DNA from: Segatella copri
Lineage (GTDB): Bacteria > Bacteroidota > Bacteroidia > Bacteroidales > Bacteroidaceae
Length of the DNA: 64,000 nt
Reading direction: 5' to 3'
Assembly (NCBI RefSeq): GCF_019249655.2
Contig: NZ_CP137557.1
Span: 3,443,001 to 3,507,000 of the forward strand
The position numbers and the translations under genes were made by a program. Below the pieces are notes generated by a model. It was not told the DNA's origin. It made no database searches and was given only the letters and a program-made list of their open reading frames with translations. This document shows positions 8,785-18,825 of the stretch, piece by piece; within the stretch, counting starts at the first letter, position 1; each line of letters opens with the position of its first letter.

Positions 8785-9555
8785 TTAGTCCAAAAGGTTG
8801 GCGATGGTTTGCTTCACTCTTTCTGCCGAGGTAACCAGCGAGTTGGCTTCATCGGCTCCCTCAGCACCCATATAAACATTGGCATTGAGTTGTTTCATCT
8901 TGCTAGGTACATTCACTCTTGCCGAGAAGTGATATTCGTGAATATCGGTGGCATCGAAGATGGTGCGGATGTTATCCTCGTTCACACCACAACCGGCAAG
9001 GAGGATGATGCGGCCTGCTGCTATCTTCTTGAGTTCTGCAAGAAGAGCTACACCTTCTACAGCCTTTGGCTGCTGACCCGATGTAAGGATGCGGTCGCAA
9101 CCCAGGGAGATGATATCTTCCAAAGCCTTCTGAGGATTGGCTGCACGGTCGAATGCACGATGGAAGGTTACACTCATCGGCTTTAATTCGCTATCACCTT
9201 TTGCCAATTCCACGAGACGGCGATTCGCCTCCATATCCACTTCGCCATCTTCTGTAAGGCATCCGATGACAACACCATCCACGCCGAGTTCCCGGCAAAG
9301 GCGGATATCTTCTTCCATGCGTTCTATCTCCAAAGGAGTATAGAGGAAATCACCACCGCGAGGACGGATGATGACATGGAGCTTGGTCTCGTTCAATAAC
9401 TTGCGCGCCACTTTTATTTCGCCATACGAAGGGGTAGTTCCGCCTTCAGGTATGCCTGCGCATAGTTCTACACGGTTGGCGCCTCCTTCCTGTGCTGCCA
9501 GACAGCTCTCTACGCTGTTGGCGCATATTTCAAACTTAAAATCGTCTCTGTTCAT
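8785..9555 (-). CDS. cutC: CutC family protein
   Basis: 256 aa beginning MNRDDFKFEICANS, the usual CutC start; the frame stays open upstream to 9723 but that part is Lys-rich and contains the promoter, so it is not coding. Family blocks: RVELCAGIPEGGTTPSYG, VIIRPRGGDFLY, DGVVIGCL, VTFHRAFD and GCDRILTSGQQP. CutC is a cytosolic TIM-barrel protein long linked to copper homeostasis, but a direct copper role is disputed. Single gene, divergent from the transglutaminase-like gene. Confidence 0.93.
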   Translation of the reverse strand: MNRDDFKFEICANSVESCLAAQEGGANRVELCAGIPEGGTTPSYGEIKVARKLLNETKLHVIIRPRGGDFLYTPLEIERMEEDIRLCRELGVDGVVIGCLTEDGEVDMEANRRLVELAKGDSELKPMSVTFHRAFDRAANPQKALEDIISLGCDRILTSGQQPKAVEGVALLAELKKIAAGRIILLAGCGVNEDNIRTIFDATDIHEYHFSARVNVPSKMKQLNANVYMGAEGADEANSLVTSAERVKQTIANLLD

Positions 9556-9639
9556 GGTCTTTAATTCTTCTTTCCATTTAGTTACTTGATTTCTTTCTAA
9601 TTCTTTTCTCTTTTTTACTCGATTTCTCGAATTTTTCTG

Positions 9640-9647
9640 CAAAGATA
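9640..9647 (-). promoter_or_regulatory. -7 box of cutC promoter
   Basis: TATCTTTG on the minus strand, 85 nt before the cutC start; no clear -33 TTTG. Confidence 0.55.
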
Positions 9648-9690
9648 ACATTTTTTCTTTTGTGATAGCCATTATTTCGAAAAAAAACAT

Positions 9691-9698
9691 TATTTTTG
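9691..9698 (+). promoter_or_regulatory. -7 box of the transglutaminase-like gene promoter
   Basis: TATTTTTG, 71 nt before the start codon at 9770; divergent from the cutC promoter 43 nt away. Confidence 0.55.
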
Positions 9699-9769
9699 CA
9701 GAAAGTTTAAATCGAAATATCAATATATTAACTGGATTATAGTAATAGAAATTAAAAAGCTAACTAACA

Positions 9770-12511
9770 ATGAGAAAATTTTTAGTAATGTTCGCTGTTG
9801 TGTTTCTTGCCTCTTGGCAGACAATGATGGCGGCAAATGACCATTTCATTACCGATGCAGCTTATCGCACGAAGGTGGAAACGGCCTTTAAGCAGAAGGT
9901 TAACCTGGTAGGTAAGCAGTTTTACGACCAGAAGATGCTTAAGCAGCAGAAAGCTACTGGCGACGAGCAGGGTGCCTTGCAGTTCCTCTATGCTTACATG
10001 CCTGTGGCTGATGTCACCGACTATCCAACCAGCTTCTTCCTGGAGAATGTGCGCACCAGTTTCGAGGCACGCAACCAGATGGCTTGGGGTAATAAGGTAC
10101 CAGAGCTGCTCTTCCGTCATTTCGTTCTGCCTGTCCGCATCAACAATGAGAACCTGGATAATTCCCGCATGGTGTTCTTCAAGGAATTGAAGGAGCGTGT
10201 AAAGGGATTGGGCATGAAGGAAGCCATCCTCGAAGTGAACCACTGGTGCCACGAGCTGGTAACTTATCAGCCATCTGACGGTCGAACCTCAGCACCGCTT
10301 TCTACCATCCGTTCGGCTTACGGACGATGTGGCGAGCAGAGTACTTTCACCGTGGCAGCCTTGAGAGCCATCGGCATTCCTGCACGCCAGGTTTATACCC
10401 CTCGTTGGGCACATACCGACGATAACCATGCCTGGGTTGAGGCTTGGGCAGATGGTACCTGGTATTTCCTGGGTGCCTGTGAGCCGGAAGCTGTGTTGAA
10501 TCTAGCTTGGTTTAATGCTCCTGCCTCTCGTGCCATGCTGATGCATACCAAGGCATTCGGCGATTATAATGGTCCTGAGGAAGTGATGCTCCGCACCTCT
10601 AACTATACCGAAATCAATCTCATCGACAACTATGGTTCTTCTGCCCGCATCGATTTCTCTATCGAAGATGAAGCAGGCAACCCTGTGGATGGTGCAAGAG
10701 TGGATTTCAAGATATACAACTATGCGGAGTTCTGCACCGTGGTAACCAAATATACCGTGGCAGATGGAAAGACTTTCCTTTCGGCAGGTAAGGGCGACAT
10801 GATGATCTGGGCTTCCAAGGGTGGCAAGTATGGCTTTGCCAAGGCATCCTTCGGTAAGGATAAGAACATCGTTATCCGCTTGAACCATGAGGTTGGAGCA
10901 GATGCCATGCAGAAGGAAGTATTCTTCCGCGATTCATTTGATATCGTTCCTCCTCCAGAGCGTGCCAATATTCCTGAAGTTTCGCCAGAGGCAAGAGCCA
11001 AGAACCTGGAGCGTTTTGCCTACGAGGATTCTATCCGCCACGCTTATCTTGCCACCTTCTATAATAAGGAGAGTGCATTGGCAACCTTGAAGGCCTACGG
11101 ATTGATAGAGGAGCAGAATATTACCAGAAATGGTGTAACTTTCCTGGCTGCTAAGGGCGAGAAGCTTACTGCATCGGATGCAAACGGGGAAATCTCAGCC
11201 AAGGCTCAGAAGATGATAGATTTCCTGGTGGCATCTAGTGGAAATCACAAGGTTATCCTCAGTTTCCTGGTGCAGCATCAGGATCGTCTGGATAGAGCCA
11301 TCAACTTGCTCTCTACATTGAGTGCCAAGGACTTGCGAGATATGCAGATGGATATTCTGGAGGATAACTTCAATGCCAAGAGCGATGAGTTATCACCACG
11401 TGTGGAAAACGAGATGATTATCACTCCTTTCAAGCAGTTCTTCGAGAAGGAATTTGCCAAGAAGCAGGTGGCGTTCAAGAACAATCCTAGTCTCCTGGTA
11501 GAGTGGGTGAAGAAGAACATCAGGATTAATCCTGATAAGAAGGCGTTGCAGATAGCTCAGACTCCTATCGGCGTATATCGCTCTCGTCTTACAGACGACC
11601 GTTCCCGCAAGGTATTCTTTGTGGATGTGGCCAGAAGCTTGGGCATCGAGGCTCAGGTGGATGCTGTGACCAAGAAGACTCAATACAAGAACCACAAGGG
11701 TGGTGAGTGGATTGATGTAGATTTCGAGAATGCTGCGCAGGAGGCTTCTGCCAAGGGCAAGTTCGTGATGGGATATGCGGATAATGGTGCCGTGGATGAT
11801 CCTAAGTACTACAGTCACTTTACCATCCATCGCATCAATGCCGATGGTTCAACATCTCTCCTGGAATATCCTGAGGAAGGATGCACCTGGAGCAATACAT
11901 TTAAGAATGGTGTTGACTTGGATGAAGGCGACTATGCGCTGGTATCAGGCACCAGATTGGCTAATGGTGGCGTGCTTGCAGAAATGCAGATGTTCCACGT
12001 AAAGCAGGGGGCTACCACCAAGGTAGAGATGCATTTGCGCAGCTCTGAGACCGAGATTACCGTGAAGGGCAATTTCAATTCTGAGTCGAAGTTCATCCTC
12101 TTGCCAAGCAACCAGGAAGTAAGTCTCTTGAGCCAGACAGGTCGTGGTTACTTTGTGATGGGATTGATTGGAGTAGGACAGGAGCCAACCAACCATGCCT
12201 TGAAGGACATCGCCAAGGTGGCACAGGTATTTGATAAGTGGAATCGTCCTATCGTTCTCCTGTTCGAGGATGAGGCTTCAGCCAAGAAGTTCAGAATATC
12301 AGAGTTCCCTGGCTTGCCAAAGAACATCATTTTCGGTATTGACAAGGATGGCTCTTGCCGCAAGGAAATGGTAGAGAACATGAAGCTTCAGAACAAGAAC
12401 CTGTTGCCTATCTTCACCATCTCTGATACCTTCAATAGAGTGGTATTCCTTTCTCAGGGCTATACCATCGGGTTGGGTGAGCAGTTGGAATCTGTAATCA
12501 GAAAACTGTAA
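9770..12511 (+). CDS. Secreted transglutaminase-like protein, 913 aa
   Basis: Signal peptide of about 21 residues (MRKFLVMFAVVFLAS..., cleavage after MMA), then a transglutaminase-core domain: Cys187 in GRCGEQST, His220 in DDNHAW and Asp228 in EAWADGTWYF form the expected triad. After it comes a carboxypeptidase-regulatory-like beta domain (about residues 285-370: SARIDFSIEDEAGNPVDGARVDF) and a long C-terminal region without a family I recognise. Such proteins are common in Bacteroidota and may be peptidases rather than cross-linkers; the substrate cannot be told. Own promoter, terminator at 12541-12574. Confidence 0.88.
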   Translation: MRKFLVMFAVVFLASWQTMMAANDHFITDAAYRTKVETAFKQKVNLVGKQFYDQKMLKQQKATGDEQGALQFLYAYMPVADVTDYPTSFFLENVRTSFEARNQMAWGNKVPELLFRHFVLPVRINNENLDNSRMVFFKELKERVKGLGMKEAILEVNHWCHELVTYQPSDGRTSAPLSTIRSAYGRCGEQSTFTVAALRAIGIPARQVYTPRWAHTDDNHAWVEAWADGTWYFLGACEPEAVLNLAWFNAPASRAMLMHTKAFGDYNGPEEVMLRTSNYTEINLIDNYGSSARIDFSIEDEAGNPVDGARVDFKIYNYAEFCTVVTKYTVADGKTFLSAGKGDMMIWASKGGKYGFAKASFGKDKNIVIRLNHEVGADAMQKEVFFRDSFDIVPPPERANIPEVSPEARAKNLERFAYEDSIRHAYLATFYNKESALATLKAYGLIEEQNITRNGVTFLAAKGEKLTASDANGEISAKAQKMIDFLVASSGNHKVILSFLVQHQDRLDRAINLLSTLSAKDLRDMQMDILEDNFNAKSDELSPRVENEMIITPFKQFFEKEFAKKQVAFKNNPSLLVEWVKKNIRINPDKKALQIAQTPIGVYRSRLTDDRSRKVFFVDVARSLGIEAQVDAVTKKTQYKNHKGGEWIDVDFENAAQEASAKGKFVMGYADNGAVDDPKYYSHFTIHRINADGSTSLLEYPEEGCTWSNTFKNGVDLDEGDYALVSGTRLANGGVLAEMQMFHVKQGATTKVEMHLRSSETEITVKGNFNSESKFILLPSNQEVSLLSQTGRGYFVMGLIGVGQEPTNHALKDIAKVAQVFDKWNRPIVLLFEDEASAKKFRISEFPGLPKNIIFGIDKDGSCRKEMVENMKLQNKNLLPIFTISDTFNRVVFLSQGYTIGLGEQLESVIRKL

Positions 12512-12540
12512 TGCATTCATCGTACTTGAAATCATAAAAT

Positions 12541-12574
12541 AAAAAAGCCCGGGGCAAATGTCCCGGGCTTTTTT
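12541..12574. terminator. Bidirectional terminator
   Basis: Perfect stem AAAAAAGCCCGGG with CCCGGGCTTTTTT around an 8-nt loop, between convergent genes ending at 12511 (+) and 12613 (-). Confidence 0.93.
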
Positions 12575-12612
12575 ATTATGTTCCTATTCCTGAGTCTTAT
12601 CGGTAAATCCAC

Positions 12613-13485
12613 TTATTTCTTTACGACAATCGTCTTAATCTCCACCTGCATATCCTTGTCGGCTGTGCGGTTCTTGGAGAGCCATTTCTGGAAATCATCA
12701 TACTTCAATTCTCTTGGCAATCCTTCCACGGCATTATCTATCGCCTTGATAAAAGGATTAGGAGAGCTGATAATGTAGATATAATTCGTTTCAGACGCCT
12801 TATCGCAGGTCATGGTATATTCGTCAACATCAGAAGAATTAAACAGCGGCTGAGCCGTTTTCTGGTTGAAGAATACGTAACGGGTGTTGGCATCTACCTC
12901 CACCTTTCCATCTTTTGATGATTGGTATGGCAGCAGGCAATAGGCATTCTTGTTGTCATCTATCAGATAGACGGCGAGATAGCCCTTGGTGGCACTCTGG
13001 TAAGCCAGATAGAGATCATCTCCGCTCTTGAAGTTTTCACCCTCGTTGCGGTCTTCTATGCCGTTGCAGAGAATCTTTGCCACATAGTTGTTTTGCTTTG
13101 CCACAATGGCACGTGCCTTGCCGGTTACGGAGCATTTCACTACCAGCATACCTTGCTCATAGCTTATCTCATACTTGGGCTCACCGATGGTTTCGAGCCA
13201 TTCTCCCTTTACGTCGCTGCTGCTCAGCGAGGTGAAGTCGGTATGGGTAGAACCGTTGGTGTTGTTCATCAAGGTGGCATTATGCTGTGCCACCACGGTG
13301 CCGAATTCATCGCCCAGTGCCTGAATTTGCGCACGGCTTAATGCCGTTTGTCTGGCTTGCTCTATAGAGACGTTTTCAGGTGCGTGGTAGATGTACTCGC
13401 CATGCACCTTTTTAGTCTTCTGGGCATAGCCGGATGAAGCCACGCCCAAGAGCATCCATATCATCAAGAAAATATAATGTCTCAT
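12613..13485 (-). CDS. Exported DUF4384-domain protein, last gene of the caspase operon
   Basis: 290 aa with a signal peptide (cleavage near SGYAQ). The middle (about residues 150-240) reads FKSGDDLYLAYQSATKGYLA, then VYLIDDNKNAYCLLPYQ, the signature of DUF4384, a domain often found beside or fused to caspase-like peptidases and secreted-protease systems in bacteria. The gene starts 41 nt downstream of the caspase gene on the same strand and ends in the shared terminator at 12541-12574. Role unknown; context suggests a partner of the caspase-like protein in the envelope. Confidence 0.85.
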   Translation of the reverse strand: MRHYIFLMIWMLLGVASSGYAQKTKKVHGEYIYHAPENVSIEQARQTALSRAQIQALGDEFGTVVAQHNATLMNNTNGSTHTDFTSLSSSDVKGEWLETIGEPKYEISYEQGMLVVKCSVTGKARAIVAKQNNYVAKILCNGIEDRNEGENFKSGDDLYLAYQSATKGYLAVYLIDDNKNAYCLLPYQSSKDGKVEVDANTRYVFFNQKTAQPLFNSSDVDEYTMTCDKASETNYIYIISSPNPFIKAIDNAVEGLPRELKYDDFQKWLSKNRTADKDMQVEIKTIVVKK

Positions 13486-13526
13486 AATTGCTGATTTTAG
13501 ATATTATCTGCTATGATTACCAGTCA

Positions 13527-16082
13527 CTATTTCTTCAGAGTCATCTCTTTCCATCCTGTAGCAATCCAGGTAGAAGGGGTAGCTGTTGGGGTTTGCACCT
13601 TGCGGTTGATAACCACCGACTGCTGCTTCACATTCTCCGAGATGTAGTCGCTCAGTTCGCCGAGGTTCACATCTCCCTTGCTCTCCTGCAGTTTCTTCAG
13701 GAGATAGTAGGTGAAGAGGCCATGTCCCTTGGCTGAATATGGAAAGGCGGTCTCGTCGCCTGATGCAGCACTGAATACCACCATGTTGCCACGAGGGTCT
13801 TCCTGCTTTGCCTTCAGGGCTACACCACGGGCTGAAGCCAGCATGCCTTCCTCGCGCTTGGAACCGCTGAAGCAGGCATCGAGGAATACTACGATTTCCT
13901 TTGCCTTGGTTGAGCCTAACTCTGTATAGAGCTTGTTGAGTGAGTAGCAGCCTTCTGTCTGTGTGCCATCGGCATCGGTAGGCAGGAGGTATGCATCCTT
14001 GGTTGCTTCGTTTGGAATACCATGTCCGGCATAGTAGAACACGATGTTGATGTCGCCATTGAAGGCGCTTGCGATGTTCTTGATGTCACGGATGGCGCGG
14101 AGCATGGTTCCGTAAGAGGCATCGGCATAGTAGCGCACATTTTCGGCAGGCATTCCCAACGTCTTCTCGCAATACTTGGAGAAGGCAAGACCATCGTTCA
14201 GTGCCAATGGTACGCCGGCTACGTTGGTGTAGTTCTGGTTGGCGATAACCACGGCAAAGGTCTTGTTGTTGGTTGTAGGATTCTCTGGAATGTTCTCATC
14301 CACATCCGATGTTCCCAACTTCACGTTCTGCTGCTGTATGGTCTGCTTATTGGCATTGCTGGTATTGGCTGCCAACATTCCTGCATTGATAGGGTCGAAG
14401 TGTACTTCTACGTTGGTGGCTGTGTAGTTGAGCGCAGCTGCGTTATCGTAGTGATATTCCTTGCCCGATGGGGTGATGATGGTGAGCTGGGCGAGTGCCA
14501 GATGATCCTTGTCAATGAAGTACTTAGGATTCTTAAACTGCATTCCGTTCCAGTTGGAAGCGAAGATGCGTGCCTCGTTGTTGCTTCTTGGCACCGGAAC
14601 CACCATTTCACCAACGTCTGGTGATGTTACCAGGAACACTTCGTGATCTGCATCGTATGGCTTCAATTCCAGATGGCGCAGGTTCACTCTCGATTCATAC
14701 TTGCTGATGTATTCCTGCTGAGCCAGTTTCTGCATCTCCTGAATCTTGGCGTCGCGGTTCTTTTCGGTCATGCGGGCACGATATTCATCCAGGGTTTCGT
14801 AGCTGTCTTTCTGCTGCCACTTGTCGATGCGGTTCTCGATGAATGGAATGGCGAATGCCGAATATGCCGGGATTCCCTTTTCATCTTCTTTGGCCTGTGA
14901 GTCGCCGTCTGTGCTCTGTTGTTGTGTGGCAACGGCTGCAATGGATGGTTTCACTTCGCCATTGAACTCTATGAGTTGAGGAATGAAGTTTGATTCAATC
15001 TTGCCTCCACCCAATGATGCCAACTTGTTGTTGATGATGTTGAAGTTTTCCTTGTCGCCGATACAGTTGTATGCCACGGCGAGTGCCTGGGTATATTTCA
15101 GCGACAGCGGGTCGCTGATGATGATATTCTTGAGATGGCCCACGGCATAGGTGAAGTATTCCTTAGACGTTTCCTGCAAACTCTTGATATGTGGATCTTT
15201 CTCCTTCAACTCCAGGGTCTTGTTGTAGTTCTGTACACCAATGTTGTAGTTGTTGATGGCGAGATGTTTCAACACATCAAGTGCCTTTGGATGAACCACT
15301 TGCAGTTTCTTGTAGATATCCAGTGCCTGTTCGAAGTTGTGTCCTTCTTCATAAAGCTTTCCTTGGATATTGAGCAGGGTTTCATCATCAGGACGAAGGG
15401 CAAGACCCTTGCCTACGAACTTCTGCAGGTTGGCATTGTCCTTGTGGTCAATGCACAGGTTCACTGCCGACGATACGATGTCATAGTCGGTAGGATAGTT
15501 ATCTGATGCCTGCTCCAATGTGATGACGGCAAGCTGGTATTTGTTTGACTGGGCGCATGCCTTGATCAGGTTCATGAATACCGACTTGCGATACTTTTCG
15601 TCGCCTGAGCGGAGATAGGCTTGCAGATATGGTATGGCTTCCTCATACTGTCGGCGGTTTACCAGGTTGGCAGCAGCGAAGTATGAGAGCTGTGAATATG
15701 CGTTTTGAGTAGTGTATCCCCCATCAGCAAAGTCTGGCAAGCTGACTACATCTACGTAGGCACGCGCAAACTTGATGGCATTTCCCACGCTTTGGTTGTT
15801 GCTGTTGTAAGCAGCCGCATTAGGCAGGAATGGGATGAGATTCTTCATGTTGTATATCGCCTGTGTATATTCGGCGCTAGTCTTCTCTGAGTGAGTGACT
15901 ATGGCATAAGTTGCTGTATAGCAACGGTAAAGTGCGTCGTACATCTGAGTCTTGTCGCCATCCTTGTTGGCTATCTGCACAAACTCTCTGTACGCCTCAT
16001 TAGATTCAGTTATCGTCTGGGCAGCCAGTTTGCTGCCCGACGATAAGAGTAATATAGATATTGCAATAAATATTTTCTTCAT
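13527..16082 (-). CDS. Exported TPR protein with C-terminal caspase-like (C14) peptidase domain
   Basis: 851 aa from the Met at 16082, chosen because it opens a signal peptide (MKKIFIAISILLLSSGSKLA); the upstream in-frame Met lies in the insertion sequence. About residues 20-400 are helical with TPR pairs (for example EEGHNFEQALDIYKKLQVVH). Residues about 420-550 are a module also found in the propeller protein at 18903-20972. The C14 domain (about 605-851) has the dyad His687 in YYAGHGIPNE and Cys737 in FLDACFSGSK. Expected to cleave after a basic or acidic residue, but specificity cannot be read. An IS element ends 18 nt upstream of the start codon, so its native link to the upstream operon genes is broken; read-through from the co-oriented IS transposase could still express it. 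Confidence 0.93.
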   Translation of the reverse strand: MKKIFIAISILLLSSGSKLAAQTITESNEAYREFVQIANKDGDKTQMYDALYRCYTATYAIVTHSEKTSAEYTQAIYNMKNLIPFLPNAAAYNSNNQSVGNAIKFARAYVDVVSLPDFADGGYTTQNAYSQLSYFAAANLVNRRQYEEAIPYLQAYLRSGDEKYRKSVFMNLIKACAQSNKYQLAVITLEQASDNYPTDYDIVSSAVNLCIDHKDNANLQKFVGKGLALRPDDETLLNIQGKLYEEGHNFEQALDIYKKLQVVHPKALDVLKHLAINNYNIGVQNYNKTLELKEKDPHIKSLQETSKEYFTYAVGHLKNIIISDPLSLKYTQALAVAYNCIGDKENFNIINNKLASLGGGKIESNFIPQLIEFNGEVKPSIAAVATQQQSTDGDSQAKEDEKGIPAYSAFAIPFIENRIDKWQQKDSYETLDEYRARMTEKNRDAKIQEMQKLAQQEYISKYESRVNLRHLELKPYDADHEVFLVTSPDVGEMVVPVPRSNNEARIFASNWNGMQFKNPKYFIDKDHLALAQLTIITPSGKEYHYDNAAALNYTATNVEVHFDPINAGMLAANTSNANKQTIQQQNVKLGTSDVDENIPENPTTNNKTFAVVIANQNYTNVAGVPLALNDGLAFSKYCEKTLGMPAENVRYYADASYGTMLRAIRDIKNIASAFNGDINIVFYYAGHGIPNEATKDAYLLPTDADGTQTEGCYSLNKLYTELGSTKAKEIVVFLDACFSGSKREEGMLASARGVALKAKQEDPRGNMVVFSAASGDETAFPYSAKGHGLFTYYLLKKLQESKGDVNLGELSDYISENVKQQSVVINRKVQTPTATPSTWIATGWKEMTLKK

Positions 16083-16100
16083 TATAATTATATAATATGT

Positions 16101-17425
16101 CATTAGTGTCCAATAAAAATTGGACACGTTAATTAATTAATCAAATAGTCCCTTAAAAAGGGGATAATCGAGTTCTTTGACATCGTTGAAAATAGTCTTA
16201 TCAAATAGATCTCTTAGACGGGTTTTGTCCGTCAATGAAATGCTTAGAATCTGCAAAACTTCATATGTCGAGCGTTTCAATTGCATATCATGGTGCACAA
16301 TAGCCACGAGACAATAAGTGATAATGGAAACACTAATCTGTATGCGTACAGCATTCTTCGTTGTGCCCCAGAATCTCTTTATCTTAAGATGCTGCTTTAG
16401 CCATTTGAAAAATAGTTCAACCAACCATCTTTTTTTATATAGATTCGCGACATCCAACGCAGAAAGATGCTTTGCATTCGTCAGAAAAGTAAACTCACGA
16501 TCATCTTCTTCATCGTAGTATCGAATGAATCTGAATGATTCAGGATACTTCTTTTCGGAAAGATATCCTGTTAGTTTTACTTCTGCATCAGTTAGTACAT
16601 TCTTTGGCATTCTTCGCTTCCATTTTACCATTTTGTACTTCAAGTTCGTTTTGGCTCTGACTACATAGTAGGAACCTGTAAGATGAATCTTATAAAGTTC
16701 CTTGAAAGTATCATAAGCCCTATCGAAAATGTAGTAACTATTTGGTTCATACGTAATTGAAGACATTGCTGTAGAATCATGCTTTGATGCTGTGGTCACA
16801 GTATAGAAAGCTGGAACTTGTGCTTCTACGTCATATAAGACATGTGCTTTGACTCCTCCTTTCTTACTTCTGAACTTTGCCCATGGAAAAGTTGCAAGAC
16901 ACAACGGAATAGTTGTCGAATCAAAAGCATACTTCTTTCCTGGTATATTCAAAATGTTGGTTTCTCGCTTTTTGCAAGCTTCCTTCATCATATAGAATGC
17001 AAAGTCTTCGAAAATCCTGTAATCACGAGTCTGATTGGCATAAGCAAGAGTTGCTTTTACGATAGTATTACGTCCAAGCCGCAGATGATATTGCTTAGCT
17101 CGATGAGCTTCCAACGCAACTATCAAGTCACGTAAACTCTCACGATTGCTCAGTTGCCCAAACATCATTGCAAGAAGCTGGTTCCAGCAAGTGAAGTGTT
17201 TCACGTATCGGTTGCCATCATACTTGCGTACGTAGTTGTTGAACTGAGTTCTATTCAGAAATGCAGTAAGTTGAGCGAAAACATATTTGTCTTGAAACAT
17301 AGTAGCCAATTCTTTTTGGCTGCAAAGTTACAAAATCAAGTCCGTTTCATTGCAAAATACTGCATAAAAGACTATAATTCAACTGTTTCAAAGATCGAAT
17401 TGCCCTTTTTTATTGGACAGTAGTG
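16101..17425 (-). mobile_element. Insertion sequence A (IS4 family), complete, 1325 bp
   Basis: Imperfect terminal inverted repeats (left CATTAGTGTCCAATAAAAA, right CACTACTGTCCAATAAAAA when read inward) bounded by a perfect 9-bp target duplication ATAATATGT at 16092-16100 and 17426-17434. It carries one transposase gene. The left end also folds into a TGTCCAAT/ATTGGACA hairpin (16107-16126). It is inserted between the propeller gene and the caspase gene. Confidence 0.93.
16137..17309 (-). CDS. IS4-family transposase of insertion sequence A
   Basis: 390 aa, full length. An N-terminal domain (MATMFQDKYVFAQL... with YVKHFTCWNQLLAMMFGQLS) of the DUF4372 type is followed by the DDE nuclease domain: first Asp in KYAFDSTTI, second Asp in YIFDRAYD, and the YREK signature with the catalytic Glu in YKKRWLVELFFKWLKQ. 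It catalyses cut-and-paste movement of the element. Reading frame intact, so it may still be active. It points in the same direction as the caspase gene 54 nt downstream. TAACTTTG (17323-17330, minus) is its likely -7 box. Confidence 0.94.
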   Translation of the reverse strand: MATMFQDKYVFAQLTAFLNRTQFNNYVRKYDGNRYVKHFTCWNQLLAMMFGQLSNRESLRDLIVALEAHRAKQYHLRLGRNTIVKATLAYANQTRDYRIFEDFAFYMMKEACKKRETNILNIPGKKYAFDSTTIPLCLATFPWAKFRSKKGGVKAHVLYDVEAQVPAFYTVTTASKHDSTAMSSITYEPNSYYIFDRAYDTFKELYKIHLTGSYYVVRAKTNLKYKMVKWKRRMPKNVLTDAEVKLTGYLSEKKYPESFRFIRYYDEEDDREFTFLTNAKHLSALDVANLYKKRWLVELFFKWLKQHLKIKRFWGTTKNAVRIQISVSIITYCLVAIVHHDMQLKRSTYEVLQILSISLTDKTRLRDLFDKTIFNDVKELDYPLFKGLFD

Positions 17426-17443
17426 ATAATATGTATAATATCA

Positions 17444-18825
17444 CAATACTCTGTTAATTCTTATGTAATCGATTGAAAATGAGAGAGTTAATTAACGTAA
17501 TATAACTAATAAAATTTGGTTAAGTGGCTGATTATCAGTAACTTTATAGTTCTCTAAGCTCAAAGTTATATGACATCAGAACCACTCAACCAATATACGG
17601 AAATATGCAGAGATGCTATCAAAAGTTCATCTGCAAAGTTAAGCAAAACTTTCGAGAGTCTACTCTTGGAAATACTTTTATTGTACATGACGATACAAAG
17701 AAAGATAAATTTCACTCAAATGGAGCGTTACGGCACCCATTGTGAGCAGACCTACAGAACGAACTTCAACCGTGGTCGTGCTAAATGCATAGACTGGGTG
17801 AAGTTCAACCTTGCCCTATGCCGACGTTACTTGAATATGGATGGTCTATTGGCTATAGCCATCGATCCGAGCTACATCAGCAAGTCGGGTAAGAAGACTC
17901 CGCATATCGGTACTTTCTGGTCCGGTTGTGCAAGTTCCATGAAGCATGGGCTTGAAATCATGGGGCTTGCACTTGTCGATGTCCATGCCAACAGTTGCAT
18001 GATGCTGCGCGCCCATCAGACTCCATCTACTGGAGAATTGAAAATGCGTAACATGACTCTCGTGCAACATTACATAGCGGTCATCAAGCGTTATAAGAAG
18101 GATTTGTTGAAGGTCACCGATATTGTTGTCGCTGACGCTTTCTTCTCTATCCGTCCGTTTGTGGACGGAATCAAAGAGTGCGGTTTCCATCTTGTCAGCC
18201 GCTTCAGGGATACTGCGAGCCTATATTATGTGTATACGGGACCTCGTTCCAATAAGCCTGGACGTCCCAAGACACTTGACGGAAAAATCAACTACAAGAA
18301 ACTTGACCTCACACGTATGGCAGAGTTGCATATTGAAGGACTTGAAGGCACAGCCTACACACTCATAGCCTATTCAAAGGCATTGAAGCAGAAAGTGCGC
18401 CTTGTCATTTGGGTTATGCCGAACGGAAAACACAAGCTTTTCTTCTCAACAAAGACATCCATGTCGGGTGAGGAAGTGTTGCGCACATACCGCTCAAGAT
18501 TCCAAATAGAGTTTTGTTTTCGCGATGCAAAGCAATATACTGGTCTTACGCATTGCCAAGCAAGACACAAGAACCAGTTGGACTTTTCCTATAATGCATC
18601 ATTCGCATCACAGAATGTTGCGAAAGTGATGATGAAGGAAAATGAATTGCCGTATTCCATGGCTTCTTTCAAGGAGATTATGGCAAGCACATACATCGCT
18701 AAATTAATTTTCAACAAGTGTCGGAGAATACCGAACCGAAAGTTAATTAGTCATACTATCAAAGAACTCTTTGGCTGGCAACGTAAAGCTGCTTAGCCAT
18801 TATCTCAAATTTTAACGAACTATTG
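17444..18825 (+). mobile_element. Insertion sequence B (IS4 superfamily), complete, 1382 bp
   Basis: Ends CAATACTCTGTTAA (left) and CAATAGTTCGTTAA (right, read inward) with a 6-bp target duplication ATATCA at 17438-17443 and 18826-18831. The ends match those of the related element at 46555-47948, which confirms the borders. Only 9 bp of host DNA (17435-17443) lie between it and insertion sequence A plus its duplication. Confidence 0.93.
17570..18796 (+). CDS. IS4-superfamily transposase of insertion sequence B
   Basis: 408 aa, intact. DDE residues are visible: Asp99 in IAIDPSYIS, Asp189 in VVADAFFS and Glu314 in the YREK-type segment YRSRFQIEFCFRDAK. The central segment with GRPKTLDGK is shared with the transposase at 46584-47807, to which it is clearly homologous but far from identical (I estimate well over half of residues shared by eye), so the two are distinct members of one IS family. 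Transcribed opposite to the host operon it interrupts. Confidence 0.93.
   Translation: MTSEPLNQYTEICRDAIKSSSAKLSKTFESLLLEILLLYMTIQRKINFTQMERYGTHCEQTYRTNFNRGRAKCIDWVKFNLALCRRYLNMDGLLAIAIDPSYISKSGKKTPHIGTFWSGCASSMKHGLEIMGLALVDVHANSCMMLRAHQTPSTGELKMRNMTLVQHYIAVIKRYKKDLLKVTDIVVADAFFSIRPFVDGIKECGFHLVSRFRDTASLYYVYTGPRSNKPGRPKTLDGKINYKKLDLTRMAELHIEGLEGTAYTLIAYSKALKQKVRLVIWVMPNGKHKLFFSTKTSMSGEEVLRTYRSRFQIEFCFRDAKQYTGLTHCQARHKNQLDFSYNASFASQNVAKVMMKENELPYSMASFKEIMASTYIAKLIFNKCRRIPNRKLISHTIKELFGWQRKAA

Noticed and set aside
17196..17212. TGTTTCACGTATCGG as a third parS site
   Set aside because: Only the left half matches and it is inside the coding sequence of a transposase.
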